From the NCBI GenBank assembly GCA_963932145.1, contig CAWVQA010000114.1:95329-159328 (forward strand): DNA of 64,000 nt, given 5' to 3'. The notes under the pieces were generated by a model. That model saw only the letters and a list, made by a program, of their open reading frames with translations. It did no database searches and was not told where the DNA came from. The position numbers and the translations under genes were made by a program. The DNA is from Acanthosepion lycidas. Its lineage: Eukaryota; Mollusca; Cephalopoda; Sepiida; Sepiidae. How positions within the stretch are numbered: position 1 is the stretch's first letter; every line of letters begins with the position of its first letter. This document shows positions 51,901 through 61,600 of this stretch, one piece after another.

Positions 51901-54900
51901 AGTCGATTAAGATTTGTCATTTTTGGTAGTGATTTTATTCGCCTATTAGATGCACAATGAGTTGGAGAATCTGATAAACCCCACTTCCGGTAGCCTAGCT
52001 GCAAGAGAAATGCCTTAAATTGCCGTTTGAAGCTTCAACTTTGGGTTCCCAGTTCACGTTATTTGGGTATCGTAAAAAAAAGTCGATTAAGATTTGTCAT
52101 TTTTGGTAGTGATTTTATTCGCCTATTAGATGCACAATGAGTTGGAGAATCTGATAAACCCCACTTCCGGTAGCCTAGCTGCAAGAGAAATGCCTTAAAT
52201 TGCCGTTTGAAGCTTCAACTTTGGGTTTCCAGTTCACGTTATTTGGGTATCGTAAAAAAAAGTCGATTAAGATTTGTCATTTTTGGTAGTGATTTTATTC
52301 GCCTATTATATGCACAATGAGTTGGAGAATCTGATAAACCCCACTTCCGGTAGCCTAGCTGCAAGGGAAATGCCTTAAATTGCCGTTTGAAGCTTCAACT
52401 TTGGGTTCCCAGTTCACGACATTTGGGTATCGTAAAAAAAAGTCGATTAAGATTTGTCATTTTTGGTAGTGATTTTATTCGCCTATTAGATGCACAATGA
52501 GTTGGAGAATCTGATAAACCCCACTTCCGGTAGCCTAGCTGCAATAGAAATGCCTTAAATTGCCGTTTGAAGCTTCAACTTTGGGTTCCCAGTTCACGTT
52601 ATTTGGGTATCGTAAAAAAAAGTCGTTTAAGATTTGTCATTTTTGGTAGTGATTTTATTCGCCTATTAGATGCACAATGAGTTGGAGAATCTGATAAACC
52701 CCACTTCCGGTAGCCTAGCTGCAAGAGAAATGCCTTAAATTGCCGTTTGAAGCTTCAACTTTGGGTTCCCAGTTCACGTTATTTGGGTATCGTAAAAAAA
52801 AGTCGATTAAGATTTGTCATTTTTGGTAGTGATTTTATTCGCCTATTAGATGCACAATGAGTTGGAGAATCTGATAAACCCCACTTCCGGTAGCCTAGCT
52901 GCAAGAGAAATGCCTTAAATTGCCGTTTGAAGCTTCAACTTTGGGTTCCCAGTTCACGTTATTTGGGTATCGTAAAAAAAAGTCGATTAAGATTTGTCAT
53001 TTTTGGTAGTGATTTTATTCGCCTATTAGATGCACAATGAGTTGGAGAATCTGATAAACCCCACTTCCGGTAGCCTAGCTGCAAGAGAAATGCCTTAAAT
53101 TGCCGTTTGAAGCTTCAACTTTGGGTTCCCAGTTCACGTTATTTGGGTATCGTAAAAAAAAGTCGATTAAGATTTGTCATTTTTGGTAGTGATTTTATTC
53201 GCCTATTAGATGCACAATGAGTTGGAGAATCTGATAAACCCCACTTCCGGTAGTCTAGCTGCAAGACAAATGCCTTAAATTGCCGTTTGAAGCTTCAACT
53301 TTGGGTTCCCAGTTCACGACATTTGGGTATCGTAAAAAAAAGTCGATTAAGATTTGTCATTTTTGGTAGTGATTTTATTCGCCTATTAGATGCACAATGA
53401 GTTGGAGAATCTGATAAACCCCACTTCCGGTAACCTAGCTGCAAGAGAAATGCCTTAAATTGCCGTTTGAAGCTTCAACTTTGGGTTCCCAGTTCACGTT
53501 ATTTGGGTATCGTAAAAAAAAGTCGATTAAGATTTGTCATTTTTGGTAGTGATTTTATTCGCCTATTAGATGCACAATGAGTTGGAGAATCTGATAAACC
53601 CCACTTCCGGTAGCCTAGCTGCAAGAGAAATGCCTTAAATTGCCGTTTGAAGCTTCAACTTTGGGTTCCCAGTTCACGTTATTTGGGTATCGTAAAAAAA
53701 AGTCGATTAAGATTTGTCATTTTTGGTAGTGATTTTATTCGCCTATTAGATGCACAATGAGTTGGAGAATCTGATAAACCCCACTTCCGGTAGCCTAGCT
53801 GCAAGGGAAATGCCTTAAATTGCCGTTTGAAGCTTCAACTTTGGGTTCCCAGTTCACGTTATTTGGGTATCGTAAAAAAAAGTCGATTAAGATTTGTCAT
53901 TTTTGGTAGTGATTTTATTCGCCTATTAGATGCACAATGAGTTGGAGAATCTGATAAACCCCACTTCCGGTAGCCTAGCTGCAAGAGAAATGCCTTAAAT
54001 TGCCGTTTGAAGCTTCAACTTTGGGTTCCCAGTTCACGTTATTTGGGTATCGTAAAAAAAAGTCGATTAAGATTTGTCATTTTTGGTAGTGATTTTATTC
54101 GCCTATTAGATGCACAATGAGTTGGAGAATCTGATAAACCCCACTTCCGGTAGCCTAGCTGCAAGAGAAATGCCTTAAATTGCCGTTTGAAGCTTCAACT
54201 TTGGGTTCCCAGTTCACGTTATTTGGGTATCGTAAAAAAAAGTCGATTAAGATTTGTCATTTTTGGTAGTGATTTTATTCGCCTATTAGATGCACAATGA
54301 GTTGGAGAATCTGATAAACCCCACTTCCGGTAGCCTAGCTGCAAGAGAAATGCCTTAAATTGCCGTTTGAAGCTTCAACTTTGGGTTCCCAGTTCACGTT
54401 ATTTGGGTATCGTAAAAAAAAGTCGATTAAGATTTGTCATTTTTGGTAGTGATTTTATTCGCCTATTAGATGCACAATGAGTTGGAGAATCTGATAAACC
54501 CCACTTCCGGTAGCCTAGCTGCAAGAGAAATGCCTTAAATTGCCGTTTGAAGCTTCAACTTTGGGTTCCCAGTTCACGTTATTTGGGTATCGTAAAAAAA
54601 AGTCGATTAAGATTTGTCATTTTTGGTAGTGATTTTATTCGCCTATTAGATGCACAATGAGTTGGAGAATCTGATAAACCCCACTTCCGGTAGCCTAGCT
54701 GCAAGGGAAATGCCTTAAATTGCCGTTTGAAGCTTCAACTTTGGGTTCCCAGTTCACGTTATTTGGGTATCGTAAAAAAAAGTCGATTAAGATTTGTCAT
54801 TTTTGGTAGTGATTTTATTCGCCTATTAGATGCACAATGAGTTGGAGAATCTGATAAACCCCACTTCCGGTAGCCTAGCTGCAAGAGAAATGCCTTAAAT

Positions 54901-57900
54901 TGCCGTTTGAAGCTTCAACTTTGGGTTCCCAGTTCACGTTATTTGGGTATCGTAAAAAAAAGTCGATTAAGATTTGTCATTTTTGGTAGTGATTTTATTC
55001 GCCTATTAGATGCACAATGAGTTGGAGAATCTGATAAACCCCACTTCCGGTAGCCTAGCTGCAAGAGAAATGCCTTAAATTGCCGTTTGAAGCTTCAACT
55101 TTGGGTTCCCAGTTCACGTTATTTGGGTATCGTAAAAAAAAGTCGATTAAGATTTGTCATTTTTGGTAGTGATTTTATTCGCCTATTAGATGCACAATGA
55201 GTTGGAGAATCTGATAAACCCCACTTCCGGTAGCCTAGCTGCAAGAGAAATGCCTTAAATTGCCGTTTGAAGCTTCAACTTTGGGTTCCCAGTTCACGTT
55301 ATTTGGGTATCGTAAAAAAAAGTCGATTAAGATTTGTCATTTTTGGTAGTGATTTTATTCGCCTATTAGATGCACAATGAGTTGGAGAATCTGATAAACC
55401 CCACTTCCGGTAGTCTAGCTGCAAGACAAATGCCTTAAATTGCCGTTTGAAGCTTCAACTTTGGGTTCCCAGTTCACGACAATTGGGTATCGTAAAAAAA
55501 AGTCGATTAAGATTTGTCATTTTTGGTAGTGATTTTATTCGCCTATTAGATGCACAATGAGTTGGAGAATCTGATAAAGCCCACTTCCGGTAGCCTAGCT
55601 GCAAGGGAAATGCCTTAAATTGCCGTTTGAAGCTTCAACTTTGGGTTCCCAGTTCACGTTATTTGGGTATCGTAAAAAAAAGTCGATTAAGATTTGTCAT
55701 TTTTTGGTAGTGATTTTATTCGCCTATTAGATGCACAATGAGTTGGAGAATCTGATAAACCCCACTTCCGGTAGCCTAGCTGCAAGAGAAATGCCTTAAA
55801 TTGCCGTTTGAATCTTCAACTTTGGGTTCCCAGTTCACGTTATTTGGGTATCGTAAAAAAAAGTCGATTAAGATTTGTCATTTTTGGTAGTGATTTTATT
55901 CGCCTATTAGATGCACAATGAGTTGGAGAATCTGATAAACCCCACTTCCGGTAGCCTAGCTGCAAGAGAAATGCCTTAAATTGCCGTTTGAAGCTTCAAC
56001 TTTGGGTTCCCAGTTCACGTTATTTGGGTATCGTAAAAAAAAGTCGATTAAGATTTGTCATTTTTGGTAGTGATTTTATTCGCCTATTAGATGCACAATG
56101 AGTTGGAGAATCTGATAAACCCCACTTCCGGTAGCCTAGCTGCAAGAGAAATGCCTTAAATTGCCGTTTGAAGCTTCAACTTTGGGTTCCCAGTTCACGT
56201 TATTTGGGTATCGTAAAAAAAAGTCGATTAAGATTTGTCATTTTTGGTAGTGATTTTATTCGCCTATTAGATGCACAATGAGTTGGAGAATCTGATAAAC
56301 CCCACTTCCGGTAGCCTAGCTGCAAGAGAAATGCCTTAAATTGCCGTTTGAAGCTTCAACTTTGGGTTCCCAGTTCACGTTATTTGGGTATCGTAAAAAA
56401 AAGTCGATTAAGATTTGTCATTTTTGGTAGTGATTTTATTCGCCTATTAGATGCACAATGAGTTGGAGAATCTGATAAACCCCACTTCCGGTAGCCTAGC
56501 TGCAAGAGAAATGCCTTAAATTGCCGTTTGAAGCTTCAACTTTGGGTTCCCATTTCACGTTATTTGGGTATCGTAAAAAAAAGTCGATTAAGATTTGTCA
56601 TTTTTGGTAGTGATTTTATTCGCCTATTAGATGCACAATGAGTTGGAGAATCTGATAAACCCCACTTCCGGTAGCCTAGCTGCAAGAGAAATGCCTTAAA
56701 TTGCCGTTTGAAGCTTCAACTTTGGGTTCCCAGTTCACGACATTTGGGTATCGTAAAAAAAAGTCGATTAAGATTTGTCATTTTTGGTCGTGATTTTATT
56801 CGCCTATTAGATGCACAATGAGTTGGAGAATCTGATAAACCCCACTTCCGGTAGACTAGCTGCAAGGGAAATGCCTTAAATTGCCGTTTGAAGCTTCAAC
56901 TTTGGGTTCCCAGTTCACGTTATTTGGGTATCGTAAAAAAAAGTCGATTAAGATTTGTCATTTTTGGTAGTGATTTTATTCGCCTATTAGATGCACAATG
57001 AGTTGGAGAATCTGATAAACCCCACTTCCGGTAGCCTAGCTGCAAGAGAAATGCCTTAAATTGCCGTTTGAAGCTTCAACTTTGGGTTCCCAGTTCACGT
57101 TATTTGGGTATCGTAAAAAAAAGTCGATTAAGATTTGTCATTTTTGGTAGTGATTTTATTCGCCTATTAGATGCACAATGAGTTGGAGAATCTGATAAAC
57201 CCCACTTCCGGTAGCCTAGCTGCAAGAGAAATGCCTTAAATTGCCGTTTGAAGCTTCAACTTTGGGTTCCCAATTCACGTTATTTGGGTATCGTAAAAAA
57301 AAGTCGATTAAGATTTGTCATTTTTGGTAGTGATTTTATTCGCCTATTAGATGCACAATGAGTTGGAGAATCTGATAAACCCCACTTCCGGTAGCCTAGC
57401 TGCAAGAGAAATGCCTTAAATTGCCGTTTGAAGCTTCAACTTTGGGTTCCCAGTTCACGTTATTTGGGTATCGTAAAAAAAAGTCGATTAAGATTTGTCA
57501 TTTTTGGTAGTGATTTTATTCGCCTATTAGATGCACAATGAGTTGGAGAATCTGATAAACCCCACTCCCGGTAGCCTAGCTGCAAGGGAAATGCCTTAAA
57601 TTGCCGTTTGAAGCTTCAACTTTGGGTTCCCAGTTCACGACATTTGGGTATCGTAAAAAAAAGTCGATTAAGATTTGTCATTTTTGGTAGTGATTTTATT
57701 CGCCTATTAGATGCACAATGAGTTGGAGAATCTGATAAACCCCACTTCCGGTAGCCTAGCTGCAAGAGAAATGCCTTAAATTGCCGTTTGAAGCTTCAAC
57801 TTTGGGTTCCCAGTTCACGTTATTTGGGTATCGTAAAAAAAAGTCGATTAAGATTTGTCATTTTTGGTAGTGATTTTATTCGCCTATTAGATGCACAATG

Positions 57901-58100
57901 AGTTGGAGAATCTGATAAACCCCACTTCCGGTAGTCTAGCTGCAAGACAAATGCCTTAAATTGCCGTTTGAAGCTTCAACTTTGGGTTCCCCGTTCACGT
58001 TATTTGGGTATCGTAAAAAAAAGTCGATTAAGATTTGTCATTTTTGGTAGTGATTTTATTCGCCTATTAGATGCACAATGAGTTGGAGAATCTGATAAAG
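48901..58100. repeat. Long-range mosaic duplication inside the array
   Basis: Rare-variant pairs link two zones at different offsets. GCAAGACAAATG with CGACAATTGG, TTTTTTGGTAG and GAATCTTCAAC at 48.94-49.34 kb recur at 55.42-55.82 kb (offset 6480 = 36 monomers). CCAATTCACG and CCACTCCCGG at 49.89 and 50.18 kb recur at 57.27 and 57.56 kb (offset about 7380 = 41 monomers). TTGGTCGTG with GTAGACTAG at 51.57-51.63 kb recurs at 56.79-56.85 kb (offset 5221 = 29 monomers). The right zone thus looks assembled from pieces of the left zone in a different order, or both from a common source. Confidence 0.8.
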
Positions 58101-58680
58101 CCCACTTCCGGTAGCCTAGCTGCAAGGGAAATGCCTTAAATTGCCGTTTGAAGCTTCAACTTTGGGTTCCCAGTTCACGTTATTTGGGTATCGTAAAAAA
58201 AAGTCGATTAAGATTTGTCATTTTTGGTAGTGATTTTATTCGCCTATTAGATGCACAATGAGTTGGAGAATCTGATAAACCCCACTTCCGGTAGCCTAGC
58301 TGCAAGAGAAATGCCTTAAATTGCCGTTTGAAGCTTCAACTTTGGGTTCCCAGTTCACGTTATTTGGGTATCGTAAAAAAAAGTCGATTAAGATTTGTCA
58401 TTTTTGGTAGTGATTTTATTCGCCTATTAGATGCACAATGAGTTGGAGAATCTGATAAACCCCACTTCCGGTAGCCTAGCTGCAAGAGAAATGCCTTAAA
58501 TTGCCGTTTGAAGCTTCAACTTTGGGATCCCAGTTCACGTTATTTGGGTATCGTAAAAAAAAGTCGATTAAGATTTGTCATTTTTGGTAGTGATTTTATT
58601 CGCCTATTAGATGCACAATGAGTTGGAGAATCTGATAAACCCCACTTCCGGTAGCCTAGCTGCAAGAGAAATGCCTTAAA

Positions 58681-61600
58681 TTGCCGTTTGAAGCTTCAAC
58701 TTTGGGTTCCCAGTTCACGACATTTGGGTATCGTAAAAAAAAGTCGATTAAGATTTGTCATTTTTGGTAGTGATTTTATTCGCCTATTAGATGCACAATG
58801 AGTTGGAGAATCTGATAAACCCCACTTCCGGTAGCCTAACTGCAAGGGAAATGCCTTAAATTGCCGTTTGAAGCTTCAACTTTGGGTTCCCAGTTCACGA
58901 CATTTGGGTATCGTAAAAAAAAGTCGATTAAGATTTGTCATTTTTGGTAGTGATTTTATTCGCCTATTAGATGCACAATGAGTTGGAGAATCTGATAAAC
59001 CCCACTTCCGGTAGCCTAGCTGCAAGGGAAATGCCTTAAATTGCCGTTTGAAGCTTCAACTTTGGGTTCCCAGTTCACGACATTTGGGTATCGTAAAAAA
59101 AAGTCGATTAAGATTTGTCATTTTTGGTAGTGATTTTATTCGCCTATTAGATGCACAATGAGTTGGAGAATCTGATAAACCCCACTTCCGGTAGCCTAGC
59201 TGCAAGAGAAATGCCTTAAATTGCCGTTTGAAGCTTCAACTTTGGGTTCCCAGTTCACGACATTTGGGTATCGTAAAAAAAAGTCGATTAAGATTTGTCA
59301 TTTTTGGTAGTGATTTTATTCGCCTATTAGATGCACAATGAGTTGGAGAATCTGATAAACCCCACTTCCGGTAGCCTAGCTGCAAGGGAAATGCCTTAAA
59401 TTGCCGTTTGAAGCTTCAACTTTGGGTTCCCAGTTCACGACATTTGGGTATCGTAAAAAAAAGTCGATTAAGATTTGTCATTTTTGGTAGTGATTTTATT
59501 CGCCTATTAGATGCACAATGAGTTGGAGAATCTGATAAACCCCACTTCCGGTAGCCTAGCTGCAAGAGAAATGCCTTAAATTGCCGTTTGAAGCTTCAAC
59601 TTTGGGTTCCCAGTTCACGACATTTGGGTATCGTAAAAAAAAGTCGATTAAGATTTGTCATTTTTGGTAGTGATTTTATTCGCCTATTAGATGCACAATG
59701 AGTTGGAGAATCTGATAAACCCCACTTCCGGTAGCCTAGCTGCAAGGGAAATGCCTTAAATTGCCGTTTGAAGCTTCAACTTTGGGTTCCCAGTTCACGA
59801 CATTTGGGTATCGTAAAAAAAAGTCGATTAAGATTTGTCATTTTTGGTAGTGATTTTATTCGCCTATTAGATGCACAATGAGTTGGAGAATCTGATAAAC
59901 CCCACTTCCGGTAGCCTAGCTGCAAGGGAAATGCCTTAAATTGCCGTTTGAAGCTTCAACTTTGGGTTCCCAGTTCACGACATTTGGGTATCGTAAAAAA
60001 AAGTCGATTAAGATTTGTCATTTTTGGTAGTGATTTTATTCGCCTATTAGATGCACAATGAGTTGGAGAATCTGATAAACCCCACTTCCGGTAGCCTAGC
60101 TGCAAGAGAAATGCCTTAAATTGCCGTTTGAAGCTTCAACTTTGGGTTCCCAGTTCACGACATTTGGGTATCGTAAAAAAAAGTCGATTAAGATTTGTCA
60201 TTTTTGGTAGTGATTTTATTCGCCTATTAGATGCACAATGAGTTGGAGAATCTGATAAACCCCACTTCCGGTAGCCTAGCTGCAAGGGAAATGCCTTAAA
60301 TTGCCGTTTGAAGCTTCAACTTTGGGTTCCCAGTTCACGACATTTGGGTATCGTAAAAAAAAGTCGATTAAGATTTGTCATTTTTGGTAGTGATTTTATT
60401 CGCCTATTAGATGCACAATGAGTTGGAGAATCTGATAAACCCCACTTCCGGTAGCCTAGCTGCAAGAGAAATGCCTTAAATTGCCGTTTGAAGCTTCAAC
60501 TTTGGGTTCCCAGTTCACGACATTTGGGTATCGTAAAAAAAAGTCGATTAAGATTTGTCATTTTTGGTAGTGATTTTATTCGCCTATTAGATGCACAATG
60601 AGTTGGAGAATCTGATAAACCCCACTTCCGGTAGCCTAGCTGCAAGGGAAATGCCTTAAATTGCCGTTTGAAGCTTCAACTTTGGGTTCCCAGTTCACGA
60701 CATTTGGGTATCGTAAAAAAAAGTCGATTAAGATTTGTCATTTTTGGTAGTGATTTTATTCGCCTATTAGATGCACAATGAGTTGGAGAATCTGATAAAC
60801 CCCACTTCCGGTAGCCTAGCTGCAAGAGAAATGCCTTAAATTGCCGTTTGAAGCTTCAACTTTGGGTTCCCAGTTCACGACATTTGGGTATCGTAAAAAA
60901 AAGTCGATTAAGATTTGTCATTTTTGGTAGTGATTTTATTCGCCTATTAGATGCACAATGAGTTGGAGAATCTGATAAACCCCACTTCCGGTAGCCTAGC
61001 TGCAAGAGAAATGCCTTAAATTGCCGTTTGAAGCTTCAACTTTGGGTTCCCAGTTCACGACATTTGGGTATCGTAAAAAAAAGTCGATTAAGATTTGTCA
61101 TTTTTGGTAGTGATTTTATTCGCCTATTAGATGCACAATGAGTTGGAGAATCTGATAAACCCCACTTCCGGTAGCCTAGCTGCAAGAGAAATGCCTTAAA
61201 TTGCCGTTTGAAGCTTCAACTTTGGGTTCCCAGTTCACGACATTTGGGTATCGTAAAAAAAAGTCGATTAAGATTTGTCATTTTTGGTAGTGATTTTATT
61301 CGCCTATTAGATGCACAATGAGTTGGAGAATCTGATAAATCCCACTTCCGGTAGCCTAGCTGCAAGGGAAATGCCTTAAATTGCCGTTTGAAGCTTCAAC
61401 TTTGGGTTCCCAGTTCACGACATTTGGGTATCGTAAAAAAAAGTCGATTAAGATTTGTCATTTTTGGTAGTGATTTTATTCGCCTATTAGATGCACAATG
61501 AGTTGGAGAATCTGATAAACCCCACTTCCGGTAGCCTAGCTGCAAGAGAAATGCCTTAAATTGCCGTTTGAAGCTTCAACTTTGGGTTCCCAGTTCACGA

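Larger units (their letters stand above)
16431..58680. repeat. Main body of the 180-bp array, CGTAAAA / ATTCGCC type
   Basis: From about 16424 the word before the A run is GTATCGTAAAA, and from about 16470 ATTAGCC becomes ATTCGCC. Roughly 235 monomers of this type follow. The main variable sites are TAGCCTAG/TAGTCTAG, GCAAGAG/GCAAGGG (with rarer GCAAGTG and GCAAGAC), and CACGTTATT/CACGACATT. Between about 36 and 56 kb, TAGTC and CACGAC usually occur in the same monomer. One monomer from 44165 is 175 bp long because bases are missing after GTCGATT. Confidence 0.9.
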
